Shown here in pieces: positions 25,128 to 34,726 of a DNA stretch of 64,000 nt. Source of the DNA: Haloferax denitrificans ATCC 35960. Lineage in GTDB: Archaea; Halobacteriota; Halobacteria; Halobacteriales; Haloferacaceae. The stretch is from assembly GCF_000337795.1 (NCBI RefSeq), contig NZ_AOLP01000002.1, positions 1 through 64,000 on the forward strand, in the 5' to 3' direction. The notes beneath the pieces are model-generated. The model saw only the letters and a program-made list of their open reading frames with translations, was not told the DNA's origin and searched no databases. Within the stretch, counting starts at the first letter, position 1. Every line of letters begins with the position of its first letter. The translations under genes were made by a program, and so were the position numbers.

Positions 25128-28100
25128 TCAGTCATTAGACAATTCCTCCTGAGTGAGGGCGAGCCCATCGTAATGACGAGTTGTGGCATTCCCGTCTTTC
25201 TTGACCGTGCTATCGAACTCGACGTGCTGTCTCAGCCGGCGTGTGAACCACCGCTTTGAATCCGGTGAAAGCCCCTGTTCAGTCACCCACGACTGATAGC
25301 AGTTGTAAACCCGTTCAGAGGAGACAGATCCGTGGGCTGTCTCACGGAGGAACTCCTCTGCGAAGCGGCCCACAACAGCATCAGGGTCGTCTGCAAGCTC
25401 CGATACGTCGACCAGAGACTCGTCCGACTCGTCTGATGTGGGGGTTGCGGCTCTTTCGGCCACTGCGGTATTGGATCGGGTTGGCTGTGCGACGAGATCC
25501 AGCTCCGAGAGGTCACTCAAGGGCCGTACTGTGCCGTCCCGATAAATTACTGCGTCACCGTCGTTCCGAAGAATGACGATAAGATACTGCTCACTACTGA
25601 ATCCTGGATACAGCAGTTCATCTTCGGGGACGAATGGCCGCTTGAGCTTAGTCCAGTCAGCAGTAAACGCCTCTTTCGAGTCGTAGACATACTGCTCGCC
25701 CTCCGCGTAGACGACGTACTCATCGGCCACCGAATCATAGCTGTAAACCGCAGGCAGTCGGCTCTTCGAGAGTTCGTCTAATGACTCAACTCGAAGCAGT
25801 TCACCCCCAGCACCGTCTTCCAAAACAAGATCCCCATCGACTCGTGACCAGATCGTCTGTGCGCTCTCAGGCGACACGGGTCGAAGTGCCGTCAGACCAC
25901 CCTCCTCGCTCGCACCACCATTGAACGAGATCGTTGTATCAGTCGTATAGAACCGCGTGTCTCCTGACTGGAGTTCACGAAGCGGTGGCGACAGCACCTG
26001 TTCGACACGTTCTGCCCAGTAGGGTTCCGGCTCACCAGCCCGAACGACAAACATCGGGATTTCCCCCGCCTCCTGTGCTTTGCGGAGGTTCGTGAGGACT
26101 TTCGCAGGCTTCCCTGGCGTTGTCGTCTCGACCTCGATGGCAAACGGAGCGTCAAACGCAGGGTGCGTCGCACGCCCATCCGGTTTCTCGCTCCCGTCTT
26201 GGCTGAGTATCGATACTGTACAGCCATGGGTCGTCAGTTCTGCTTCGATCTGTGCAAGAGCAGCGTCATGCTTCGAACTACCAGCAGATTGGACTGCCCC
26301 AGTGTCGGGGGTAGCAATCGCTTCGCCCGCTTCAGTAAGACGAATCACGAGTTCGTCTTGGTCGAGGTGAACCGTCGTTTCAAGGAAGCGAGAGCGCTGG
26401 CGAATCGTCGATAGTTCGTCGTACGTCGGTGCATCACCACCTGATTCGTCACACAGACGGCGGAGTTCATCATCAACGGTTTCGACTGAAACCCAGCCGT
26501 TTGCCTCACGTTCGGACAGCCGAAGTTGCACCGCTCGAACGACTTTCGCAAGAGCCGTGTCGAGTTCCCCATCAGTAATGTCAAGCGTGGTACTGAGTTC
26601 GTCGGGGAGTTCTGTCGCCGGTGCCTCAGTCGTGGTCACGCCGTACGTCTCGTCAACGCGGCCCTGCATCCGACTGAGCGTCTCACTAAACCGAGACTCT
26701 TCACTTTCGGTAAGAGGACGGTCGCTCTCAGGATGCCCATCCGGAATCGGCAGCGGAGCGAGACTGAACGGATACGGCCCAGTCTCACCGAAGATCGGAC
26801 TTGGAAGATTCGCAATCCACTCACCACGCGGAAGTGACCGGATTCGGTTCGCGAACGCTGTTGGGTCCATTTCCTCGTGAGCCATCGCCCTAGCGAGCTC
26901 ACGGTCAACGTTGATCTTCCCCACAATCGGACTCCCGATATTGTTGAGGACGTTGAGATAGGCGCGCCGCCCCCCTTCCGCTTTCATTTGCTCGGGGAAC
27001 TGCATCGAGAGCCCGACTGACAGCCGGAAACTCCGCCCTTGCTCGAGTAGTGTATTCATGACATCCGAAACAGCAACCGACGCTGCCTCATCAATCAGGA
27101 GATTAACCACGTAATCGTCCGGCCGCTTACCGACATCCTGGTTCTCTTCTTTCAGAGCGTCCTCGAGGTTGGTCAGAATCACACCGGTCATGACGCGAGC
27201 AGCATCCTCACGGAGATCACCCAGATCAAAGAGAATCACCGTATCGTCGTCGATGACATCGCGGAAATCAAACCGTGGCTCGGTGTTGTTGAAGATTCGA
27301 CGCAGGTGTGTGTCATCCGAAATAACTGAAAGACGATTGCCGACACCACCCAACACATTCGAGAAGGTCGTCTTGTCTGCCTGTAACTGTCGTCGGAGTG
27401 ACCGCGAGACAGCCTCGTCACTCGATTGCGGGGCAGCACTCAGATCTGGCTGGGGTGGCCCTGCCTGCCAAAGTTGATCAAGCGCATACTCTAACTGCCG
27501 ATGAGCGAAGTAGTCCGCTGACTCGCGATACTGGCCGTTTTCGCGACCATGCGTCTCATCGAACAACACTTTGATCAGCGACTTAATCAACCCAGGTGCG
27601 ACTGTCGCCCGCTCGTAGCGGTCAACCCCCATAACGAGTTTCAGAATTTCCTCGTAGTGGTCGGCCTTTCGCTGGACAGCGTCTTCCCGCCGGAGTCCGT
27701 TTTCAAGCGACGGCTCGAGATTGAAAAACGAGAAGCCGGGGAGGACGTCTGGGAGAGAGAAGTAGATAACATTCTCTCTGAGGTCGTCCAAGCCGAAACG
27801 CGCAGCATGCGCACGCATGTAGTTCTCCGCCATACCGTCGCCCTTCGGTTCGATGAGAATCGACGGCCCAGTCGTCGTCTCGTAGAGTGAGAGGAGTTCA
27901 TTGATCTGTGCCTTGGACTTACCGGCCCCAGTCGTCCCAAACCGGCCATAGTGTGTCGGTAACAGTCCGGGAGGTATTCGAGTCGGTTGCTTCTCCGCTT
28001 CACCAGTCTCATCAAGCGCGTAGCCGATTGCCATGCCCTCACGGAACTCGCTCATGAGATCCGGATTCGGACGGGCAAGCGGGTTCCGGCTCTGTTGCTC

Positions 28101-29486
28101 AGCACGCGTCCCACGAGAACCCTCCATTGTCAATCGTTCCGACGAAGGGACAACCACGAAGTTCGCAAGCTCGGCCCCACAGAGAACCAACTCCGGCCGG
28201 GTCTTACCACGTCCAGTCGTTACCTCTCGCGAAAGGAGTCGCTTGAGCGCTGCTCGCGCGTTTTGTTCTTTCTTCGATTGTCGGAAGCCACGGTCTCGAA
28301 GTCGCGTCGCTTCGATCTCGTAGAACGGGCCGTCGAGTGGGTCAAAGACCGGCGCGAGTGACGACAGGCGGTCATCAAGGGCGTCGCGACCAGCCTCACT
28401 CGTTGGTACACCAATCGCCCGGATATTCGTCGTGTACGAGCGCTTGGGATTGACCGCATCAATCGCGTCAAGTCGCTTGACGACGATGTCACTCAACTCG
28501 TCACGAGTCCGCCGCTCATACTCTAGTTCGGGGTCAAGTAGGTCGCCAAGGATTTTCTGCGAGAGCGTGTCCCGTCCATCATTCAAGTCCTCTTTGCGGA
28601 GTTCCGCATCCGCTTGCCAACTCTCCCGGCGCTGAAACACGACTTGGAACGCGAGCGGTTCGCGTGCATCATTCAGGTGGTCGATCAGCGACGCAAGCAC
28701 AGCTCCCGGCTCGTCGACCGCTGGCAGCGTGCTCTCGTCGGGCGTCGCAGTCAGCGGTGTCAACGACGACATCCAATCCTGCTTCCGAACTGCCGACCCA
28801 CACCACCGCACGCCCTGTGGTGAAACGGTGTCGACCGCGGGGCGGGCGAGAATCGTCCCGTCTGCGGCTACTGTCGGCTTCTCGACCGACGTGGGTGGAA
28901 CCTCGTCTGCTAGCGAATCAGTCGTTTCGAGTTCGACAACTGTCTCTCCAATCGACACCAGTCCGTCCGCCGTTCTGCCGCCAACCTCGTCGGCAACGTC
29001 CGTCGGTGAACCCTCAGACTCGTGTACAGCGCTTTCGCCGCCGTCGGGCGTCGCATCCGCGTCGGCGTCGCCATCTGCAGCCGAATACTGTTCGTCGTCG
29101 GTGAACTCGTACTGCAGGTCACCCTGCTGGTACCGCTCGACAAATTCCTCGTGAGACAATGCGACCGGATGAATCAACTTCGACGCGACGTCCACCTCGA
29201 CACGCTCGATGTCGAACGTCTTCGGATAGATCGACCGAAGTCTCTCTTCGAGTGTGCCGAGATAGTCGTCGGCTCCATAGTAGAACTCAACCGGCGCGTC
29301 TTGCCCCGTACTGAGTGCGAGGAACTCGAAGCACGGTGGGGTCGCGGATGTAAACGGGTTGAGTTTCGACCACAACCCCGAGCTGTCAGGAGTCAGTTTG
29401 TGGAGACTCTCGATCGTCTGCGGGATGCCGCGGGCTGTGAGTTCCTCTGAGGTGGGCGTCACGCGAAGATACGCACGCTCAGGCAT
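25128..29486 (-). CDS. Conjugative coupling-type ATPase (TraG/HerA-like) with extra C-terminal domains
   Basis: 1452 residues from the ATG at 29484-29486, chosen because GGAGGT lies seven nt upstream. It overlaps the VirB4-like gene by eight bases. The N-terminal 500 residues include an acidic linker (about 130-200). The P-loop FGTTGAGKSK lies at about 516-525, the Walker B NLLIDEAAS near 800, followed by the sensor-like GLSMQFPEQ. The region around 1050-1120 (EKPDGRATHPAFDAPFAIEV, then ETTTPGKPAKVLTNLRKA) resembles a PD-(D/E)XK fold. A winged-helix-like end (YNCYQSWVTEQGLS) closes the protein. It would pump DNA through the secretion channel encoded upstream in the operon. Confidence 0.85.
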   Translation of the reverse strand: MPERAYLRVTPTSEELTARGIPQTIESLHKLTPDSSGLWSKLNPFTSATPPCFEFLALSTGQDAPVEFYYGADDYLGTLEERLRSIYPKTFDIERVEVDVASKLIHPVALSHEEFVERYQQGDLQYEFTDDEQYSAADGDADADATPDGGESAVHESEGSPTDVADEVGGRTADGLVSIGETVVELETTDSLADEVPPTSVEKPTVAADGTILARPAVDTVSPQGVRWCGSAVRKQDWMSSLTPLTATPDESTLPAVDEPGAVLASLIDHLNDAREPLAFQVVFQRRESWQADAELRKEDLNDGRDTLSQKILGDLLDPELEYERRTRDELSDIVVKRLDAIDAVNPKRSYTTNIRAIGVPTSEAGRDALDDRLSSLAPVFDPLDGPFYEIEATRLRDRGFRQSKKEQNARAALKRLLSREVTTGRGKTRPELVLCGAELANFVVVPSSERLTMEGSRGTRAEQQSRNPLARPNPDLMSEFREGMAIGYALDETGEAEKQPTRIPPGLLPTHYGRFGTTGAGKSKAQINELLSLYETTTGPSILIEPKGDGMAENYMRAHAARFGLDDLRENVIYFSLPDVLPGFSFFNLEPSLENGLRREDAVQRKADHYEEILKLVMGVDRYERATVAPGLIKSLIKVLFDETHGRENGQYRESADYFAHRQLEYALDQLWQAGPPQPDLSAAPQSSDEAVSRSLRRQLQADKTTFSNVLGGVGNRLSVISDDTHLRRIFNNTEPRFDFRDVIDDDTVILFDLGDLREDAARVMTGVILTNLEDALKEENQDVGKRPDDYVVNLLIDEAASVAVSDVMNTLLEQGRSFRLSVGLSMQFPEQMKAEGGRRAYLNVLNNIGSPIVGKINVDRELARAMAHEEMDPTAFANRIRSLPRGEWIANLPSPIFGETGPYPFSLAPLPIPDGHPESDRPLTESEESRFSETLSRMQGRVDETYGVTTTEAPATELPDELSTTLDITDGELDTALAKVVRAVQLRLSEREANGWVSVETVDDELRRLCDESGGDAPTYDELSTIRQRSRFLETTVHLDQDELVIRLTEAGEAIATPDTGAVQSAGSSKHDAALAQIEAELTTHGCTVSILSQDGSEKPDGRATHPAFDAPFAIEVETTTPGKPAKVLTNLRKAQEAGEIPMFVVRAGEPEPYWAERVEQVLSPPLRELQSGDTRFYTTDTTISFNGGASEEGGLTALRPVSPESAQTIWSRVDGDLVLEDGAGGELLRVESLDELSKSRLPAVYSYDSVADEYVVYAEGEQYVYDSKEAFTADWTKLKRPFVPEDELLYPGFSSEQYLIVILRNDGDAVIYRDGTVRPLSDLSELDLVAQPTRSNTAVAERAATPTSDESDESLVDVSELADDPDAVVGRFAEEFLRETAHGSVSSERVYNCYQSWVTEQGLSPDSKRWFTRRLRQHVEFDSTVKKDGNATTRHYDGLALTQEELSND

Positions 29487-31683
29487 CGTCGGTACCTCCA
29501 AGTTGGTCGGTGTCAGTTGCTGTTGAATCAGTCTGCATGTCTTGTGACTCTCCGTTTGCTTGCTGCGCTAACTCCGTCCGAAAGGTCTCAATATCCTCAG
29601 AGACTGCCGTCCCACCAGCTCCGGGGAGCGACGCCCGGCGCTGCTCGGTCGGATCGAAGTCGATGACTTCCTTCTCTTTTGGCATCGCTTCGACTCTGAT
29701 ACCACGCCATTCGCCGTCGACGCCAACGAGTGCCTCAGAGAAGCCGGCGTCTTCGTTCCCGGGAACCGCATCCTGTACGTACCGCATCTGGGCGTGATTC
29801 AGGCCGAACTCGTCGGCCCACTCAGCGTCCATCCCATCCAGCCGATGGAACTGCTTGACGGCACACTGGTCGAGGATAGCCTCACTTTCAGCGTGCTCGA
29901 AGAACTCGTCGACGGTCTGGGTGACGAGTCGAATCGAGAGGTCGTGGTGGCGATGGTGTCGGAACACCGTTTCGAGGAACGCCAGACTCGCGGCGTCCTG
30001 CATGATGTACCGCGCTTCATCGATCACGAACACGACCTCTTTGTCCGTCTCTTTCGCTCGCTCGTAGACGAGCGAGATGAGGAGTTGCATCGTCAGCGCC
30101 GTACTGCTGTCGACGCTGCCTTCTTGCTGGGCGAGGTCGAGATAGATGACTTTCTCGTCACGGATGTCGAACTCCGATTCTTTCCCGAGGTTCGCGTAGC
30201 GGCCTGCGTCCTCGAAGGGCCGCAGTTGGTCGATCAACCACGTCGCATCGTCGCTAAGTTTCTCGGCTTCCGCATCCGACCGGACGACGAACGACTCGGG
30301 GTCGTCGACCATTTCTTCAAAGACGTCCAACATGTCTCGAATCGTCGGGCTCGGGTTGCCGTGTGTCGTGATATCATCAGTAATGCCATGACGCTCGTAG
30401 GCCTGTCTGAGACCGAGTTCGAGCGTCGTTCGCCGGTCGCCGAGTGAGATGCCACGGAGAGCGAAGAAATTCGTCAGGAAGCTCATCGCGTCGTCGAGTT
30501 TCTCGTTGAACGGACTCGCGTCCTCACCCATCGCCCGCTGGACGTGTTCGGGCGTCTGGCGGATTTCGAGCGGGTTTAGTCCGAGCGTCCCACCGACGGT
30601 AATGCGCTTGGCATCGAGCGCTTCGGAGACGCCCGCCCAGTTGTTGAGCGGTTCGAGAATGATCCCGATGCGGTCCTTGCTCTGTTCGATCGACCGGATG
30701 AAGTTCTCTTTCGCACCGAACGATTTGCCAGAGCCCGTGTCGCCGACAGTAAACATCGCATAGCCGTTATCGCGGGCAAACGGGTCGATGACGACCGGAC
30801 TCTGATTGTCCTTGTGAATCCCGAACTCGACGCCCCCTTCTTCGAGAATCGTCGCGTTGTGTGGCGACGCTAAGAGGGAACCAACAGCACCGCCGAGGGC
30901 AATCGACTCCCGACCAAAGACGTTGTCGCCGATTGGGGCGGCGGACTGGAGCGCGAGGTCCTGCCGGCAGATAGCCGTCTTCGGCGTGAGGTTCGCCGGT
31001 TCGTCACGGAGCGCGCTTTTGACTGCTCTGACGGCATCTCGGAGGTCGTCCGTGTCGTCGGCGCGGACGGTGACGAATAGCCCTTGGTCGAACACACTCG
31101 CACCGCTCTCGACGGCCTTGTACGTCGCCGCTGCCTCGTTGGCTCGCTCTTGGAGGTACTCACTCCGGACGCTCTGTTCTAAATCGGCGTCGACCTGCAG
31201 GTCGTCAGCGATATCCTGCAGTTCGTTTCGCGCTCGCTGTTGGTTCTTCGGCGTGATGTGCGCCGTGAGGTCGAACTCGACGTCGGTCAACTCGAAGAGG
31301 TCACTCAGGTAGCCGTCATTCGGGTAGTCGGCGTAATCAGCGATGTACAGCGTCGTCGTCCATTGCTCACCGACACGGGCAGTTCGTGTCTCCCATTCGA
31401 TTGCCGCCGGTGCTGTCGCCGTCTTGTGTGACTCCGAGATGTCGTCGAGGAGTTGACCTTCCGCGTCACCCGCTTCGAGGGTTTCCTCGTCGAGGACATC
31501 CGAAAAGTCGACTTCCGGCTCGTCGTCGGTGCGGTACCGCTGCCAGAGGACTGTCCCACCGACGCCGAGGAGCATGATGATCCCCAGATAGAGCGCTGCA
31601 CCTTCGGGGGATGTCGGCTGTTGAGCCCACTGGGTGAGCTGCGTGAGAATATCACGACTCGCCTGCAACGGGAGATTACGCAT
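29479..31683 (-). CDS. VirB4-like secretion ATPase
   Basis: 734 residues. One membrane segment near the N-terminus (ALYLGIIMLLGVGGTVLW, 30-47). Residues 100-290 resemble the VirB4/CagE N-domain. Walker A GDTGSGKS is at 314-321 and Walker B VVFVIDEARY around 550-559, then HRHHDLSIRLVTQTVDEFFE (sensor region). The family powers assembly of type IV secretion channels and pili at the membrane. Starts within the last codons of the preceding gene (8 bp overlap) and itself overlaps the coupling ATPase, so the three are translated together. Confidence 0.9.
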   Translation of the reverse strand: MRNLPLQASRDILTQLTQWAQQPTSPEGAALYLGIIMLLGVGGTVLWQRYRTDDEPEVDFSDVLDEETLEAGDAEGQLLDDISESHKTATAPAAIEWETRTARVGEQWTTTLYIADYADYPNDGYLSDLFELTDVEFDLTAHITPKNQQRARNELQDIADDLQVDADLEQSVRSEYLQERANEAAATYKAVESGASVFDQGLFVTVRADDTDDLRDAVRAVKSALRDEPANLTPKTAICRQDLALQSAAPIGDNVFGRESIALGGAVGSLLASPHNATILEEGGVEFGIHKDNQSPVVIDPFARDNGYAMFTVGDTGSGKSFGAKENFIRSIEQSKDRIGIILEPLNNWAGVSEALDAKRITVGGTLGLNPLEIRQTPEHVQRAMGEDASPFNEKLDDAMSFLTNFFALRGISLGDRRTTLELGLRQAYERHGITDDITTHGNPSPTIRDMLDVFEEMVDDPESFVVRSDAEAEKLSDDATWLIDQLRPFEDAGRYANLGKESEFDIRDEKVIYLDLAQQEGSVDSSTALTMQLLISLVYERAKETDKEVVFVIDEARYIMQDAASLAFLETVFRHHRHHDLSIRLVTQTVDEFFEHAESEAILDQCAVKQFHRLDGMDAEWADEFGLNHAQMRYVQDAVPGNEDAGFSEALVGVDGEWRGIRVEAMPKEKEVIDFDPTEQRRASLPGAGGTAVSEDIETFRTELAQQANGESQDMQTDSTATDTDQLGGTDDA

Positions 31684-32797
31684 TGAACGCCTCCTCCCGG
31701 CGTGAGCGACTGAAAATTGGCTGTTCGCGAATCACGTCTGCTTCGGCCTCGAAATCGTGTTCCTCGCCGTTCCAGAAGTCCATGTTCAGAACGAACAACT
31801 CGACCGTGCTGAGTCGGTGGGCAGACCAGCCGGAGGCCTGCTGGATGAACTCGGAACGGACGTCTGTGATCCGGTCATCGAGCTTTTCGAACATCTGGGC
31901 GCGGCGTTCGACGTCGGAGAGGTCCTCTCGTCGTGTGACGAACGGGTTGAACAGAATGCCAATCACGGGGAACTGCGTCAGCTTTTCAGCCGGCGTTCCC
32001 TCGTCACGGTATCGGTCGTAGACTTCGAGTGGCGAGACTTCCACGCCGATGTAGTACCGAACTTGCTGAATGCCGCGGTCACGCATTTCTTTGGGCCGCG
32101 TCTCCCGATACTCCTCGAGGAGTTCCCGGAAGATCGGGTTCTGTGTGACGTCCTCGTCGGTGAGTCGCTCCTCGATTGTCTCGGTGATCTGTTCGACCGG
32201 GAATGACCGGGTTGTTGCGTGGAATTTGAGCTTCGAGTCGAGTTCTTTGTTGGCGAACTCGGCGCCGGCATCCTGGAGTTGGGCCCAGTCGTCGGCCATC
32301 GCGAAGTCCATGTTCCCCGGGTCGATTTCGATGAACGCCTCCATCGCGCCGTCAGTCCGCTGAATCGCGCCGGCGCCGGGCCACGCTCGCTCGATATTCG
32401 TCAGGTCTTGGGTTCGCTCGTCCGGCGTGAATGGCGTGTAGTTCGCGAGTCCGCCCTCGTTGCGCACGGTCTCGTTCGTCTGGCTGTCTGGCTGGGCTGG
32501 CGCGCTCAACGTGATGCGGGGCCGTTTGGCGTAGCGATAGACGTCTTTCGTCCAGGTCCACGCGTTCAGATGGTCGGGGGTGACGTAGACGATGGCTGCG
32601 CCCATCCCGAGGCCGCTTGCGATAAGCGGGACGGCGAGTGATTCAATGCCCGTGAGGCCGGCGAGGAGCAACCCACAGATGGGGAGAGCGATGAGGATGC
32701 CGACGTCACCTTCTTCGATGTTGAGGTAGGGGATGCGACTCGCTTCGCCGAACTGGTCCATGATGCGCCGAGCGGCTGTGTCTTGGTCTGTCGACAT
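31676..32797 (-). CDS. VirB3/VirB4-N-like membrane protein of the conjugation system
   Basis: 373 residues. Two adjacent hydrophobic segments (VGILIALPICGLLLAGL and LAVPLIASGLGMGAAIVYV, about 32-70) are followed by a cytoplasmic domain of about 290 residues that looks like the N-domain usually fused to VirB4 (MEAFIEIDPGNMDFAMADDW, RQVRYYIGVEVSPL-like). This VirB3-plus-N-domain split from the ATPase fits its position immediately before the VirB4 gene. It starts two nt after the TrbL-like gene ends. Confidence 0.75.
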   Translation of the reverse strand: MSTDQDTAARRIMDQFGEASRIPYLNIEEGDVGILIALPICGLLLAGLTGIESLAVPLIASGLGMGAAIVYVTPDHLNAWTWTKDVYRYAKRPRITLSAPAQPDSQTNETVRNEGGLANYTPFTPDERTQDLTNIERAWPGAGAIQRTDGAMEAFIEIDPGNMDFAMADDWAQLQDAGAEFANKELDSKLKFHATTRSFPVEQITETIEERLTDEDVTQNPIFRELLEEYRETRPKEMRDRGIQQVRYYIGVEVSPLEVYDRYRDEGTPAEKLTQFPVIGILFNPFVTRREDLSDVERRAQMFEKLDDRITDVRSEFIQQASGWSAHRLSTVELFVLNMDFWNGEEHDFEAEADVIREQPIFSRSRREEAFNA

Positions 32798-32799
32798 AG

Positions 32800-33861
32800 T
32801 TAGCGGGTTCGAGGTTCGTTTTCGGTCCGCCGGTACGATGGCAGTCCGTCGCTGTCATCAGTCGAGTCACGCTGTGCGGCTGCTCGCTGGGCGAGGGCTT
32901 GACCGGCGGCGGCTTTCGGCCCCCACCGGGCGGCGGTTGTCGCGACGCCAGCACCACCGACATACGCACCGGCTGCGACGCCGCCGACGAGGGCTGCGCC
33001 TCGCGTTGCACCACCAATCACCTTCGCGGTGAGGGGTGTCGCGTACGTGAACGTCTTCCAAGTGAGATAGAGCGCGATTAGCGGAAGTGACGTTGCTACA
33101 AGATACCTCAAGAATGGACTACTTGGAGCAAGAGCATTCTGTGAGAACAGTAGGTCGTACCCTTTGAATACGACTGCTGCAGGGAGAGGAAGAACTGCAA
33201 GAGGAACAAACCGTTTGCTGAACCCAACTGCGATATCAGAGATGACCGGGAGGTTACCGTAACCGAGGGCGAACGCAATCGGCATCCCATACACGTAAAC
33301 ATAGATGAGAACTTCACGGATGTAATAGAACGCCTCGAGAGACCACATTGACAGTCCGCCAGCAACGCCGAATAAAAAGGCGAGAACTGGGTTAGTTAGC
33401 GACACCTCTAGAAGTTCGAACATCGTGTCTCCAAGTGAACTCAGACTCGGCATTAAGGCGATCGTGAAACCGTCAACGAGGTAGAGGGACAGAATACTAA
33501 CCCAGTACCAAGATACGATGAGGAGCGCACCAACCCACGCAGTTTTCTTAGTGCGTCTTGCCTCGTACGCACTCCCGATATTGAAAATTCGGAGCGCATG
33601 ACGCCCCTGAACACACATTACCAACAACAACAGCGAGATCAGCATAATCTCACCGCCAACTAAAGCGTCTTGTATCGCAGGCCACGGCCCATTAGACGCT
33701 GTTCCAAACACAATCGGCCCATCAGTACGTGGAGTCGGAGTTCCAAACATACCCTCCGTGAGAGACTGATATCCAGTTCTCAGACCCCGCATGAACAGGC
33801 CAGTCAACCAGCTAAGCGCCTCTTTGAATCCCTCAAGTACAACGTCAATTAGATCAACCAT
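32800..33861 (-). CDS. VirB6/TrbL-like polytopic membrane protein
   Basis: 353 residues with about six membrane segments: IMLISLLLLVMCVQG, TAWVGALLIVSWYWVSILSL, FLFGVAGGLSMWSLEAFYYI, VLIYVYVYGMPIAFALGYG, VPLAVLPLPAAVVF and YLVATSLPLIALYLTW. A glycine/alanine-rich C-terminal stretch follows (GATRGAALVGGVAAGAYVGG). This is the VirB6/TrbL pattern of the inner-membrane channel platform. The C-terminal coding part is GC-rich like its neighbours, while the rest is visibly AT-richer, suggesting a recombination junction near 33.06 kb. It overlaps the lipoprotein gene by eight bases. Confidence 0.78.
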   Translation of the reverse strand: MVDLIDVVLEGFKEALSWLTGLFMRGLRTGYQSLTEGMFGTPTPRTDGPIVFGTASNGPWPAIQDALVGGEIMLISLLLLVMCVQGRHALRIFNIGSAYEARRTKKTAWVGALLIVSWYWVSILSLYLVDGFTIALMPSLSSLGDTMFELLEVSLTNPVLAFLFGVAGGLSMWSLEAFYYIREVLIYVYVYGMPIAFALGYGNLPVISDIAVGFSKRFVPLAVLPLPAAVVFKGYDLLFSQNALAPSSPFLRYLVATSLPLIALYLTWKTFTYATPLTAKVIGGATRGAALVGGVAAGAYVGGAGVATTAARWGPKAAAGQALAQRAAAQRDSTDDSDGLPSYRRTENEPRTR

Positions 33862-34726
33862 CGTGCTCTCCGATGGAGATACTGCAACCCTCAGTACTAG
33901 TCGAGTCTGTATACTGAACGTTGTAGGTCTTAGACACCTCAGAAGCAGCTACACGTGTTTTGAGGATGAGGTTGAACTCACCACTCTGCTCCCCGTCTTG
34001 ACACGAGATATCTGAACCGGGAACAAAAGCGAACGGAGACCGGAAGCTGTAAATCGTGAGTTGCTTCCCGGCTGGAATAATAACTTCAGCTACTTCAGAG
34101 TCAGACTCGGGGTCATAGATCCCACTAACATCGTCATGGTTGGCGTAGTTCGTCCCCTCTTCATCGGAGGGATACGGAACGTCTCCGATGAAGAGTAATT
34201 TCGTGACTGCGTTTGGCCCCGTTCCACGGTTCTCAACAGTCACAAACGCCTCATCAGTAACTTCGTCACCCGAAGAGTTCCACATCTCCTCTGGCTGATT
34301 TCTCCCAATCCCCATCTCGACGATTCTGAGGTCCGGTTGAATCGAAAGAGAACCCTCAGCAACAGTCTCCTCACCATCTAACGCGACGATACGGTACTCA
34401 CCAGGCTCGTAGGCAGTCCCGATTTCGAACGAAACCTGTCGTGCGCCGGCGGCAAGCCCACGCTTCCCGAACAGTTCCCCATTCGGCTGAATGAGGTTCA
34501 CCTGTTCAACGGTCGCGTCAGCATCAACTTCCACAACGATGGCTTGCTCCTCAACAGCGATGCGTGAAAGCGGGCCTGCACGCTCGGTCGTTGCCGACGT
34601 CTGGTTGGGCGTCGTCGTGTCCGAGTTACGGCTACCATCAAGGCAGCCAGCGACGCTCGCGAGTGCGGCCCCGCCGAGTGTTCGGAGGACGGTACGTCTG
34701 TCAATCGGTGAATCGGTTGGAATCAT
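33854..34726 (-). CDS. Tat-exported lipoprotein of the conjugation operon
   Basis: 290 residues. Twin-arginine signal DRRTVLRTLGGAALASVAGC ends in a lipobox with Cys28, the usual export route for haloarchaeal lipoproteins. A T/S-rich linker (DTTTPNQTSATTE) leads to two beta-sandwich-like units (VEEQAIVVEVDADATVEQVN and VTDEAFVTVENRGTGPNAV), the second like CARDB-type surface domains. No enzyme motif. Coupled by ATGA to the gene before it. A surface component of the pilus or channel is likely. AT-richer than the flanking genes. Confidence 0.8.
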   Translation of the reverse strand: MIPTDSPIDRRTVLRTLGGAALASVAGCLDGSRNSDTTTPNQTSATTERAGPLSRIAVEEQAIVVEVDADATVEQVNLIQPNGELFGKRGLAAGARQVSFEIGTAYEPGEYRIVALDGEETVAEGSLSIQPDLRIVEMGIGRNQPEEMWNSSGDEVTDEAFVTVENRGTGPNAVTKLLFIGDVPYPSDEEGTNYANHDDVSGIYDPESDSEVAEVIIPAGKQLTIYSFRSPFAFVPGSDISCQDGEQSGEFNLILKTRVAASEVSKTYNVQYTDSTSTEGCSISIGEHDG

